Source: Actinomycetota bacterium
GTDB taxonomy: Bacteria > Actinomycetota > Actinomycetes > Streptosporangiales > Streptosporangiaceae
DNA length: 44,406 bases
NCBI GenBank assembly: GCA_027314515.1
Contig: DAHVAR010000062.1
Span: 1 to 44,406 of the forward strand
Direction of reading: 5' to 3'
Below are positions 18,785-29,861 of this stretch, one piece after another. A model generated the notes under the pieces. It had not been told where the DNA came from. It did no database searches and saw only the letters and a list, made by a program, of their open reading frames with translations. Each line of letters starts with the position of its first letter. Position 1 is the stretch's first letter. Position numbers and translations under genes: made by a program.

Positions 18785-19882
18785 ATGACTAGTCTGCGCG
18801 TGCTCGCCGCCATGTCAGGCGGCGTCGACTCCGCGGTGGCGGCCGCACGCGCGGCCGAGGCCGGCCACGACGTCACCGGCGTGCACCTGGCGCTGTCCAG
18901 TAATCCGAGTTCCTACCGGACTGGCGCCAGGGGTTGCTGCACGCTCGAAGACGCCCGCGACGCGCGGCGGGCAGCCGATGTAATCGGGATCCCGTTCTAT
19001 GTCTGGGACATGGCTGAGCGGTTCCACGCGGCCGTCGTCCAGGACTTCGTCGATGAATACGCTCGCGGCCACACGCCGAACCCGTGCCTGCGCTGCAACG
19101 AGAAGATCAAGTTCGCGGCCGTGCTGGACCGGGCGGCCGCGCTCGGCTTCGACGCGGTCTGCACGGGCCACCATGCCCGGCTGGAGCCGGTGCCCGGCGG
19201 CAACGGCAAGGTCCGGCTCGTCCGCAGCGTAGACCAGGCCAAGGATCAGTCCTACGTACTCGCGGTGCTGACCAGTGCCCAGCTCGGCCGGGCCATGTTC
19301 CCGCTGGGCGATACCACCAAGGACCTCATCCGCCGGGAAGCGGCCGACCGCGGCCTGGCAGTCGCCGACAAGCCGGATAGTCACGACGTCTGCTTCATCG
19401 CCGACGGCGATACCAGGAGCTTCCTGCGGCGGCACCTTGGCAGCGCGCCAGGTGACATCGTCGAACCGGACGGCACGGTGGTTGGCAGCCACGACGGCAG
19501 CTACGGGTTCACCATCGGGCAGCGCAAGGGCCTGCGCCTGGGCCGCCCGGCTGCTGATGGCAGGCCGCGGTTCGTGCTGAATATCGAGCCGGTGTCACGG
19601 ACCGTCACCGTCGGCCCAGCTGAGGCCCTCGACGTCCTGGAGATCCAGGCAAGCAGGCCGGTGTGGTCGGGCTGCCCGCAGCCCGCTGGCCCAGTCGACT
19701 GCCTGGTCCAGGTGCGCGCTCACGGGGAGGCACACCAGGCAGTCTGCGAGCCGGCCGGCGACGGTGTCCGGATCAGCCTGCGCGAGCCCGTCCGTGGCGT
19801 CGCGCCGGGCCAGGCGGCGGTCTTCTACGACGGCGATGCAGTCCTCGGCAGCGCCACGATCAGCCGCACCTTGAATGGCTGA
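18785..19882 (+). CDS. mnmA: tRNA-specific 2-thiouridylase
   Basis: 365 residues. Installs sulfur at U34 of tRNAs for Glu, Gln and Lys; genes for a tRNA-Gln and a tRNA-Glu lie about 18 kb downstream, but both have C34 and would not be substrates. The ATP pyrophosphatase loop is [11 protein letters not shown] (residues 10-20). Catalytic cysteines are in NPCLRCN (about C101) and DVCFIAD (about C203). [10 protein letters not shown] starts the central domain, and the C-terminal beta-barrel follows. It uses sulfur from the desulfurase upstream. Confidence 0.96.
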
Positions 19883-19964
19883 CCTCGCCGGGCGGGGCCG
19901 CGGCCGCCTCGGCGGATGCGAACCGCCGGATCGCGACTGCTCCTGCGATGTCGGCAGGCATCAC

Positions 19965-19970
19965 TAGGCT
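19965..19970 (+). promoter_or_regulatory. Candidate -10 box TAGGCT, leaderless
   Basis: It ends six bases before GTG 19977, placing +1 at the start codon. No Shine-Dalgarno is present. Confidence 0.45.
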
Positions 19971-19976
19971 CTGAGC

Positions 19977-21014
19977 GTGAGCGACAGTCTGCAGTTTCCG
20001 TGGTCAGCCGGGAGCGCGACCGGTATCGGGTCGATGCCGGGCACCGATCCCCTGGAGGCCTGCCGGGTTGTCTTCGGCGAGCTGCCGGACCTGCCCTACC
20101 TGCCCGAGTTGCCTGGTCGCGGGCCAGGTGCCGATATCGTCGGCCGGACCGCCGCGCTGCTGGTCGACCTGCCGGTGCAGACGACACCGCACGGGTGGAA
20201 GCTGAGCGGCCGGCCGGGCCGGGATGCCAGCAGAGCGTCCGGATACCTGTCCAGGGATCTCGACACGCTGGAGGAGGTAGCCAGCGGCTACACCGGCCCG
20301 CTCAAGATCGCGGTGTGCGGGCCGTGGACGCTCGCCGCCACTGTCGAACTCAGCCATTCGGTCAATCCTGCGCTCGCCGATCTGGGTGCCGTGGCCGACC
20401 TGACGGCGTCGCTGGCCGAGGGGCTGGCCGCACATGCGGCCGACGTGCGCAAGCGGGTGCCGGGCGCGAGGCTCATCGTGCAACTCGACGAGCCCGCCTT
20501 GCCAGCCGTGCTGGCCGGGCGGGTTCCCACTGCCAGCGGCTTGAACCTGGTTCCCGCCGTCGATCGAGCGGTCGCCAGCCAGCGCTTGGCAACCGTGCTG
20601 GCCGCGCCGTCGGCATTCACGCTGGTGCACTGCTGCGGCCGGCCAGCCCCGTTCCCGGAAATAAGGCAGGCCGGCGCCGCGGCGGTCAGTTTCGATCTCG
20701 GTCACCTACCGAACTCGGCCATCGACCAGGTCGCGGAGCTGGCCGAGGACGGCATCGGCCTGTTCGCCGGCGCGCTGCCGTCGAGCAGCGCCGGAAAGCT
20801 GGCCAGCGGGCCGCCGCTGGCGCCGCGGCAGACCGCGGAGTCGGTGGTCACGCTGTGGCGGCGCACCGGGCTGGCGGCAGGCATGCTGACCCGGCAGGTG
20901 GTGATCACGCCGGCCTGCGGGCTGGCCGGATTCTCCCCGGCGGCGGCTCGAGCGGCGCTTGAGCACTGCCGGGAAGCGGCGCGGATCGCGCCCGAGATGA
21001 TCGAGCCGAGCTGA
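19977..21014 (+). CDS. Core-type methionine synthase (MetE C-terminal-domain protein)
   Basis: 345 residues, about half of classical MetE, matching only its C-terminal catalytic TIM barrel. The zinc ligands are visible: His and Cys in LVHCCGRP (about H218 and C220) and Cys in TPACGLAG (about C314). LDEPALP is also conserved. Such short MetE proteins are known in actinomycetes and archaea and transfer a methyl group to homocysteine, often from a donor other than methyl-THF-triglutamate; the donor here is unknown. GTG 19977 fits a leaderless start. ligA follows after 15 bases, so they may share a transcript. Confidence 0.75.
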   Translation: MSDSLQFPWSAGSATGIGSMPGTDPLEACRVVFGELPDLPYLPELPGRGPGADIVGRTAALLVDLPVQTTPHGWKLSGRPGRDASRASGYLSRDLDTLEEVASGYTGPLKIAVCGPWTLAATVELSHSVNPALADLGAVADLTASLAEGLAAHAADVRKRVPGARLIVQLDEPALPAVLAGRVPTASGLNLVPAVDRAVASQRLATVLAAPSAFTLVHCCGRPAPFPEIRQAGAAAVSFDLGHLPNSAIDQVAELAEDGIGLFAGALPSSSAGKLASGPPLAPRQTAESVVTLWRRTGLAAGMLTRQVVITPACGLAGFSPAAARAALEHCREAARIAPEMIEPS

Positions 21015-23135
<2,121 letters not shown>

Positions 23136-23420
23136 CCCTGGCTGAGCCGTGGCTGATCCATCGTGGCAGTGCCGCGTTCCGGTGGCCGCGGCGTCGCCGC
23201 CCATGGTGACCGCGGCCTCGCCGCCTCCGGTGACGTCGCTCGGCCAGCGCCGGCGCGACCTCCCGCAGCCCGCTGGCCTGTGGCTTCGATCGAATCAGGG
23301 AAGGATCGGAGGGTGTAACGGATAGTGTGCGATTGGCTTCGAGAAGTGCGTATTCTGCCGTAGGATTCACGGAAAGCGCCGACTGCTGCACACTGCGCGA
23401 CGGCTGGCCAGCGAGGAGCC

Positions 23421-25469
23421 ATGAAGGACCCGACCGACACCAGGGACATCGGCCCGCGCGTCGGCTCCCCGTTGTGGATCCACCTCACCGCAGTCATCGT
23501 GGCGGGCGCAGGTGTCTTCGGTATCGCCATGTGGCGGCTGTCGGGCATCGCTCATCTCCTCCACCATCCGCTGTTCTGGGTGCTCGCCGCCCTGGTTGTG
23601 CTCGGCGACCTGTGGCCGATCGTCACGCCCGGGCGGTCAAGCACCGAGGCGCCGCACGCGTCGGTCACGTTCTGCTTCGGCGCACTGATCGCCTGGGGAT
23701 TGCCGGTGGCCGTCCTGCTGGCCGGCACATCGACGGTCGTAACGCAGCTCGCACGGCGTAAGGCACCGCATCGCGCGGCCTTCAACGGTGGCGCTGTCAC
23801 GCTGGGGATGGCCGTCGGCGGCGGCACGCTGTATGCGCTGTGCGGCGAACTGGCCTCGCCAACCAGGCCGTGGGTACCGCAGAGCGGCTCGATCTGGCGG
23901 ATCCTGGTGGCCGGCATCGCCTGCTGTGCTGTGCACTACGTCATCATCGGGGTAGCGATCGCGCTGCACTCGCGCGAGCCGGTGCTGTCAGCGCTGGTCA
24001 AGGCACTGCCCTACCATGCCACCGTCAGCGCGGTTCTGTTCGCGACCGCGCCCCTGGTCGCGGTCGCCATCGGGACACGATCGGCGCTGCTGGTGCTGCT
24101 GTTCGTCTTCCCGCTCGGCGCTATCTACGCTAACGCCGCTATCTCCCTGCAGCGCGAGCACCAGGCGAACCATGACGAGCTGACCGGCCTGCCCAACCGC
24201 AAGCTGCTGATGCTGCGGCTGGACAGCACGCTGGCGCAGGCGACCAGTTCGGGACGGAAAGCCGGGTTCCTGCTTCTCGACCTCGATCGCGGTCTCAAGG
24301 AAGTCAACGACACGCTCGGGCACGCGGTCGGTGACCGGCTGCTGCGCCTGGTCGCGCACCGCCTCACGCACAGCATCCGGCCCGGTGACCTGGTCGCCCG
24401 GCTCGGCGGGGACGAATTCGCGGTTCTCCTGCCGTCCGTCAAGGAGGCCACGCCAGCGCGCGAGGTCGCTGCCCGGCTGCGCGCGGCAGTGGCAGAACCC
24501 ATCCGCCTGGAAGGCATGTCTTTCGTCATCGAAGTGAGCATCGGAATCGCGATGTTCCCGGACGACGCTAGCAGCGGCGAGCTGCTGATGCAGCGCGCTG
24601 ACGTGGCCATGTACCTGGCCAAACAGCGACGCAGCGGGGTCGAGCGGTACGTTCCTGACCTGGACCGCAACTCGCCTGCGCGGCTGGCCTTGTTCGGCGA
24701 GCTACGGCGCGGCCTGGACCGCGCTGAGCTGGAGCTCTACTACCAGCCGAAGGTCTACCTGGCCGACGGGCGACCGGCCGGCGTCGAGGCACTGGTGCGC
24801 TGGCGGCATCCGGTGCGCGGCACCCTCGCGCCGGATGACTTCATTCCTATTGTCCAGCAGTCCTACCTGATGCGCGAAGTGACCGCGTACGTGATCGAGA
24901 CCGCACTCGCCCAGGCCGCGTTGTGGCAACAGTCCGGGCTGGACGTGCAGATCTCGGTCAACGTTTCCGGCCGCGACTTGCTCGACACCGGGCTTGCCGA
25001 CCTTGTCGCGCAGGGCCTTGCCCGGCACCGGCTGCCGCCGGAGGCCGTGCTAATCGAGATCGACGAACGCGTGCTGACCAGTGAGCCTGCCCACTTGGTC
25101 GCGACGGCCGAGGCGCTGGCGGCGCTTGGCGTCGGCCTCAGCCTGGATGACTTCGGTACCGGCTACTCCAACCTGGTCCGGCTGAAACGGCTCCCGGTCA
25201 GCGAGGTCAAGGTCGACTCCTCGTTCGTCAGCCGACTGCTCGATTCGCCGGACGACGAGGTGGTGGTCAAGTCGATCATCGATCTGGCCGCGGCTCTCGG
25301 TATCCGCGCGGTCGCCGAGGGCGTGGAGTCGGCTGACGTCGCCACCGCGCTGCTGCGCATGGGCTGCGTCGCGGGGCAGGGTTTCTACTTCGGCAAGCCG
25401 ATGAACGCCATGTCGGCGACCGCCTGGCTGACCGAGCACTGCGCGGATGACATTGTGCGGATGACTTAG
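23421..25469 (+). CDS. Membrane GGDEF-EAL protein, c-di-GMP turnover (RmdB-like by position)
   Basis: 682 residues: about 240 N-terminal residues with several membrane helices, a GGDEF domain and an EAL domain. GGDEF is intact (329-333), and an RxxD inhibitory site (R320, D323) lies five residues before it. The conserved metal/GTP loop reads DLDRGLKEVND instead of DLDRFKEVND, a one-residue insertion that may weaken cyclase activity. EAL residues look complete: EAL (456-458), VNVSG, IEIDER, DDFGTGYS (from 576), KVDSSF, AEGVES and GQGF, so phosphodiesterase activity is likely. Location between ligA and gatC is that of RmdB, a phosphodiesterase in Streptomyces. GAGGAG precedes ATG 23421. Confidence 0.88.
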   Translation: MKDPTDTRDIGPRVGSPLWIHLTAVIVAGAGVFGIAMWRLSGIAHLLHHPLFWVLAALVVLGDLWPIVTPGRSSTEAPHASVTFCFGALIAWGLPVAVLLAGTSTVVTQLARRKAPHRAAFNGGAVTLGMAVGGGTLYALCGELASPTRPWVPQSGSIWRILVAGIACCAVHYVIIGVAIALHSREPVLSALVKALPYHATVSAVLFATAPLVAVAIGTRSALLVLLFVFPLGAIYANAAISLQREHQANHDELTGLPNRKLLMLRLDSTLAQATSSGRKAGFLLLDLDRGLKEVNDTLGHAVGDRLLRLVAHRLTHSIRPGDLVARLGGDEFAVLLPSVKEATPAREVAARLRAAVAEPIRLEGMSFVIEVSIGIAMFPDDASSGELLMQRADVAMYLAKQRRSGVERYVPDLDRNSPARLALFGELRRGLDRAELELYYQPKVYLADGRPAGVEALVRWRHPVRGTLAPDDFIPIVQQSYLMREVTAYVIETALAQAALWQQSGLDVQISVNVSGRDLLDTGLADLVAQGLARHRLPPEAVLIEIDERVLTSEPAHLVATAEALAALGVGLSLDDFGTGYSNLVRLKRLPVSEVKVDSSFVSRLLDSPDDEVVVKSIIDLAAALGIRAVAEGVESADVATALLRMGCVAGQGFYFGKPMNAMSATAWLTEHCADDIVRMT

Positions 25470-25655
25470 CACGGAGAACGTGCGGTATCGATCGGACATA
25501 ATACCTTATAGGCCGCGCCCAGACGGCGCTATCGGATGCAGAGTCGGCGGCCAGGGGCCGAACTGGGCTGCCGGGCCGCTCCCGGTGACTTCCCGGCGAC
25601 CTCCCGCCAGTCCGGCACCGGGCTAATGGTTTCGATCTGGCCAGGGTCGGCCCCA

Positions 25656-25661
25656 TAAGAT
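25656..25661 (+). promoter_or_regulatory. Candidate -10 box TAAGAT for gatCAB, leaderless
   Basis: It ends seven bases before ATG 25669, which decides the gatC start. The earlier in-frame ATG at 25660 overlaps the hexamer. Confidence 0.5.
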
Positions 25662-25668
25662 GGCGGTC

Positions 25669-25962
25669 ATGTCCATCACCAGGGCCGAGGTGGCGCACCT
25701 GGCCAGGCTGTCCAGGCTGGCCCTGACCGACGCCGAACTCGACCATTTCGCCGGTCAGCTTGACCAGATCATCGGCGCGGTGGCGCGGGTGCAGGAGGTC
25801 GCGGCGGAGGGTATTCCGCCGATGACACATGCGGTACCCGTCGTCAACGTGCTGCGCGACGATGTCGTCGCCGGGTGCCTGACACCGGAGCAGGCGCTGT
25901 CCGGCGCCCCGGCTACCGAGCAGGGCAGGTTCCGGGTCCCGCGAATCCTGGCGGAGGACTGA
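25669..25962 (+). CDS. gatC: Aspartyl/glutamyl-tRNA amidotransferase subunit C
   Basis: 97 residues from ATG 25669: [21 protein letters not shown] is the standard GatC N-terminus. The C-terminal VLRDDVV...[10 protein letters not shown] is also typical. GatC is the small belt that joins GatA and GatB in the enzyme that converts Glu-tRNA-Gln into Gln-tRNA-Gln. gatA follows after one base. An ATG three codons upstream exists but lies inside the likely -10 box. Confidence 0.95.
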
Positions 25963-25963
25963 G

Positions 25964-27505
25964 GTGGCGGCTGATGGCGCGGGCATGGCAAGCGAGCTGA
26001 CCCGGCTGACCGCCGCCGAGATCGCCGCCGCGGTAGCCGCCGGGGACGTCTCAGCGGTTGAGGTCGCTCAGGCTCACCTGGACCGGATCGTGGCCGTCGA
26101 ACCCGATGTCCGCGCATTCCTGCACGTGGCTGGTATCGGTGCGCTGGCCGCGGCGGAGGACGTCGATCGCAAGCGCGCCGCAGGCGAGCCGCTCGGGCCG
26201 CTGGCGGGAGTTCCGCTCGCGCTCAAAGATGTCATGACGACGACCGACATGCCCACTACCTGCGGTTCGAAGATCCTCGAGGGCTGGCGGCCGCCTTACG
26301 ACGCCACTGTCACCAGGCGCCTAAGGGACGCTGGCGTGGTCATACTCGGCAAGACCAACATGGACGAGTTCGCCATGGGGTCCTCGACGGAGAACTCCGC
26401 ATACGGGCCGTCGCACAACCCGTGGGACCTCACCCGGATCCCTGGCGGGTCGTCGGGCGGTTCCTCGGCTGCGGTCGCCGCGTACGAGGCACCACTGGGA
26501 GTCGGCACCGATACCGGCGGGTCCATCCGCCAGCCGGCCGCGGTGTGCGGGATCGTGGGCATGAAACCGACCTACGGCGGGTCCTCGCGCTACGGGCTGG
26601 TGGCGTTCGCCTCCTCGCTGGACACGCCGGGGCCGCTGGCGCGAACGGTGCTGGATGCGGCGCTGCTGCACGAGGTCATGTCCGGCCACGACCCGCGCGA
26701 TTCGACGTCGGTCGACGCGCCCATCCCGCCGGTGGTGGCGGCTGCGCGGCACGCAGGCGTGTCCGGGCTGCGGGTGGGCGTCGTCACCGAGTTCAGCGGC
26801 GGCGGCTCTCAGAGCGGGGTCCGGGCCAGGTTCACCGAGGCGGTCGAGCTGCTCGAGTCGCTCGGCGCCAAGGTCGTCGAGGTGTCCTGCCCGCACTTCA
26901 GCTACGCGCTGCCGGCGTACTACCTGATCGCGCCCAGCGAGTGCTCCTCCAACCTGGCTCGCTTCGACGCGATGCGCTACGGGCTGCGGGCAGGTGACGA
27001 CGGCACCCGCAGCGCCGACGAGGTGATGTCGCTGACCAGGGAAGCCGGGTTCGGGGCTGAGGTAAAGCGCCGGATCATGCTCGGCACTTATGCCCTGTCC
27101 AGCGGCTACTACGACGCTTACTACGGCAAGGCCCAGCAGGTGCGCACGCTGATCACCCGGGATTTCGACGCCGCGTTCGAGCAGGTGGATGTGCTGGTCT
27201 CACCGACCACGCCGACGACCGCGTTCCCGATCGGCGAACGTGCCGACGATCCGATGGCGATGTACCTGGCCGACCTGTTCACGATCCCCTCGGATCTTGC
27301 CGGGAACGCGGCAATATCGGTGCCCTGCGGGCTTGCGCCCGAAGACGGACTGCCAGTCGGGCTGCAGATCATGGCACCGGCGCTGGCCGACGATCGCTGC
27401 TACCGCGTCGCCGCCGCGGTGGAGGCGGCCTTGCAGGAGCGCTGGGGCGGGCCGTTGCTGGCCCAGGCCAGAGAACTCGGTGAGCAGGCGGGAGACGGCC
27501 GGTGA
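25964..27505 (+). CDS. gatA: Aspartyl/glutamyl-tRNA amidotransferase subunit A
   Basis: 513 residues. Amidase-signature enzyme that frees ammonia from glutamine for GatB. The Ser-cisSer-Lys triad is visible: K88 (LALKDVM), S163 (GGSSGGSS) and S187 ([10 protein letters not shown]); the spacings of 75 and 24 equal those in known GatA. GTG 25964 is chosen because GGAGG lies six bases before it. ATG 25985 lacks a Shine-Dalgarno. It overlaps gatB by four bases (GTGA), so the subunits are translationally coupled. Confidence 0.96.
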
Positions 27506-29001
27506 CCGATCTAGCGCAGCTAGTGCCCTACGGCGAAGCGCTGTCCAGGTATGAGCCCGTGATCGGCCTTGAGACGCACGTCGAGCTGGGCACCGCGACG
27601 AAGATGTTCTGCGGCTGCCCGACTACCTTTGGCCTGGAGCCGAACTCCGCCGTCTGCCCGGTCTGCCTCGGCCTGCCTGGCTCGCTTCCGGTGGCGAACC
27701 GGGCGGCGATCGAGTTCACCATCCGGATTGGGCTTGCGCTGAACTGCTCGATCGCGAGCTGGTGCCGGTTCGCGCGGAAGAACTACTTCTACCCGGACAT
27801 GCCGAAGGATTTCCAGATCTCGCAGTATGACGAGCCGCTGTGCACCGACGGCTGGCTCGACGTCGAGGTCGACGGCCGTGCCTTCCGGGTCGGAATCGAG
27901 CGAGTGCACCTAGAGGAGGACACCGGCAAGTCGCTGCACATGGGCGGCGCGACCGGGCGGATCCATGGTGCCGACTACTCGCTTGTCGATTACAACCGGG
28001 CCGGCATCCCGCTGGTCGAAGTGGTCACCAAGCCGGTAGCCGGGACGGGAGTGCTGGCGCCGGAAGCTGCCCGCGCGTACGTGACCGAGTTGCGCGACCT
28101 GCTGCGCTGCCTTGGCGTCTCCGATGTCCGGATGGAAGAAGGCTCGCTGCGCTGCGACGTGAACACCTCGCTCGCACCGCGCGACGCTGCGGACTGGGGC
28201 ACGCGGACCGAGACCAAGAACGTGAACTCGCTGCGCTCGGTGGAGCGCGCGGTCCGCTTCGAGATAGCGCGGCAGGCAGCAGTACTGGATGCCGGGCAGA
28301 AAGTCGTGCAGGAAACCCGGCATTTCCACGAGGACAGCGGCTCCACGACAGGGGGACGGAGCAAGGAAGAGGCGCAGGACTACCGCTACTTCCCCGAGCC
28401 AGACCTGGTGCCGGTAGCCCCCGCCAGGGACTGGGTCGAGCAGATCCGGGCGAGCCTCCCCGAGCTTCCGGCGGCACGCCGCGCCAGGCTGCAGGCGGAC
28501 TGGGGGCTATCGGGCGCCGAGATGACGCACCTGTCCAACGCCGGCGCGGTGGACCTGGTCAGCGCGACGGTCGAGGCCGGCGCCTCGCCTGCCGAAGCCC
28601 GCAAGTGGTGGCTTGGCGAGCTTGCCCGCCGTGCTAACGAGTCGGGTGCTGAGCTGTCGCAGCTGGCCATCACCCCGGCGCATGTCGCGCGGGTGAGCGT
28701 CATGGTCCGGGCGGGCACGCTGAACGACCAGCTGGCCAGGCAGGTGCTGGAGGGCGTGCTGGCCGGCGAGGGCGATCCGGACGCGGTCGCCGAGGCGCGC
28801 GGCCTGGCCATCGTCAGCGACGAGGGCGCGCTCGCCGAAGCCGTTGACGCGGCGATTGCCGCCAACCCCGACGTCGCTGCCAAGGTCCGGGACGGCAAGA
28901 CCGCGGCTGCCGGTGCTCTGGTGGGCGCGGTGATGAAAGCAACTCGCGGTCGCGCAGATGCGGCACGCGCCCGCGAGCTGATCCTTGAGCGGCTGAGTTA
29001 G
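27502..29001 (+). CDS. gatB: Aspartyl/glutamyl-tRNA amidotransferase subunit B
   Basis: 499 residues. Binds Glu-tRNA-Gln, activates it with ATP and amidates it with ammonia from GatA. The conserved start [23 protein letters not shown], the zinc-site region [34 protein letters not shown] and [14 protein letters not shown] are present. The C-terminal helical and YqeY-like tail domains end in [19 protein letters not shown]. Its GTG overlaps the gatA stop. The operon ends at the stem-loop 29017-29049. Confidence 0.97.
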
Positions 29002-29016
29002 CTGGCGGCCAAGAAT

Positions 29017-29049
29017 CGGTTACTAGCGACCAAAAGTCGCTAGTAACCG
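29017..29049. terminator. Perfect 14-bp stem-loop between convergent genes
   Basis: CGGTTACTAGCGAC, loop CAAAA, then the exact reverse complement. It begins 15 bases after the gatB stop and 43 bases from the end of the convergent coiled-coil gene, so it may stop transcription from both sides. There is no run of T on either strand, as is common for actinomycete terminators. A protein-binding palindrome is the other possibility. Confidence 0.6.
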
Positions 29050-29091
29050 CAGATGGCCGCAGGCCACGCGGCGACCGGTCGCGGCGGGCGC

Positions 29092-29487
29092 TCAGGCCGG
29101 AGCCCGATCTCGACTCTCGCCGCCGCCAAGCAACCGCAGGATGGCCTGGACGCCGGCCTCGACCTGCTCGGTCCTGTCCTCGATGCGCTGGGTCCTGTCC
29201 TCGATGCGCTCGGTCCTGTCCTCGATGCGCGCTAGCCGCTGAGTGTGGTCCGCCAGCACTTTGGAGTGCTCAGCGAGAAGCCCAGAGTGCTCCCTGAGAA
29301 TTCTGGTGTGATCACTCTGCGTCTGGGAAAGCGCCAGCAGCAGCCGGTGCTGTGCGCCCAGCCGGACGGACACTGTCGAGAGGTCGAGGTCCACCATTGC
29401 GCGCAGACTTGCCTCGGCATCCTGTCTGGACTCGATCGCGCTGACGCGGGCTCGCAGCTCCGCCAGTTCGGCTGGCACGTCGGTCAT
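29092..29487 (-). CDS. Small coiled-coil protein with heptad repeats, function unknown
   Basis: 131 residues from ATG 29487, with GGAGG five bases upstream. A longer frame starts at 29541 but lies upstream of the TATACT box. The protein is almost entirely helical and charged: a first helix AELAELRARVSAIESRQ, a middle part with repeated H-x-x-x-L-x-x-H patterns, and the exact heptads RIEDRTE/RIEDRTQ/RIEDRTE encoded by three 21-bp DNA repeats. No signal peptide, membrane helix or catalytic motif is seen. An oligomeric scaffold or tether is possible, but I do not recognise the family. It is convergent with gatB and divergent from metG. Confidence 0.7.
   Translation of the reverse strand: MTDVPAELAELRARVSAIESRQDAEASLRAMVDLDLSTVSVRLGAQHRLLLALSQTQSDHTRILREHSGLLAEHSKVLADHTQRLARIEDRTERIEDRTQRIEDRTEQVEAGVQAILRLLGGGESRDRAPA
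29167..29229. repeat. 21-bp tandem repeat x3 coding for coiled-coil heptads
   Basis: CTCGGTCCTGTCCTCGATGCG with one or no change per unit. One unit is one protein heptad, so copy-number changes would lengthen or shorten the coil in register. Confidence 0.85.
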
Positions 29488-29506
29488 CACCACCTCCGGC
29501 ACGGGG

Positions 29507-29512
29507 AGTATA
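29507..29512 (-). promoter_or_regulatory. Candidate -10 box TATACT for the coiled-coil gene
   Basis: TATACT on the minus strand lies 19 bases before ATG 29487, leaving a short leader with the GGAGG. No clear -35 is seen. Confidence 0.45.
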
Positions 29513-29705
29513 GACCGGTCGCTGATGCCTGATCTGGCCATCAGCGGCCCGGCTACGGCTGCGCAACGGCGCGGTTATGTCACACTCCGGACGCAGGTGC
29601 CGACTGCCCGCAGCCCAGCCATCGGCACGCTAGGAGAGCCCGCACCGGCGGGCCCGGTGCCGGCCTTCGCATCGGGTGCCGTCGCGGGCCGCGCCCGGAG
29701 CCAGA

Positions 29706-29711
29706 TAGCAT
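29706..29711 (+). promoter_or_regulatory. Candidate -10 box TAGCAT for the metG leader
   Basis: It ends six bases before GTG 29718, so the RNA would begin exactly at the first codon of the leader peptide. Confidence 0.5.
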
Positions 29712-29717
29712 GAGCCC

Positions 29718-29756
29718 GTGAAGTCCTGCACGCATCGGGAGATGATGCCCCGCTAG
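29718..29756 (+). CDS. Putative metG leader peptide with adjacent Met codons
   Basis: Twelve codons, MKSCTHREMMPR, then TAG. Initiation would be leaderless at GTG 29718 because TAGCAT ends six bases upstream. Two consecutive ATG codons (29742-29747) come just before a GC-rich hairpin that covers the last Met base, Pro, Arg and the stop. The gene downstream encodes methionyl-tRNA synthetase, so stalling at Met-Met when Met-tRNA is scarce would report directly on the need for that enzyme. This is inferred from sequence only; a short frame could arise by chance, but codon content, position and RNA structure agree. Confidence 0.55.
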   Translation: MKSCTHREMMPR

Positions 29757-29856
29757 CCGGGGCCATTTCACGCTGCCAGGACGACGTCCGCACGAGGCCC
29801 TACAGGGGCCTCGATTCACATGCGGGGTCGGTGCCCCTGCCCTACCTAGCAGGAGG
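29747..29856 (+). promoter_or_regulatory. Putative ribosome-controlled attenuator of metG
   Basis: Four pairings can be drawn. P1: GCCCCG 29747-29752 with CGGGGC 29758-29763. P2: CGAGGCCC 29793-29800 with GGGCCTCG 29806-29813. P3: CCTGC 29836-29840 with GCAGG 29849-29853, which covers part of the metG Shine-Dalgarno AGGAGG (29851-29856). Alternatives: GGGCC 29760-29764 (from P1) with GGCCC 29796-29800 (breaks P2), and CAGGGGC 29803-29809 (from P2) with GCCCCTG 29833-29839 (breaks P3). A ribosome held at the Met codons would block P1, so the alternatives would form and free the Shine-Dalgarno. No T-box or SAM riboswitch core is present. Confidence 0.5.
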
Positions 29857-29861
29857 CTCCG

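Noticed and set aside
29718-29861. T-box or SAM-type riboswitch upstream of metG
   Set aside because: The conserved T-box sequence (AGGGTGGNACCGCG) and the SAM-I and SAM-IV cores are absent. The leader-peptide model explains the elements better.
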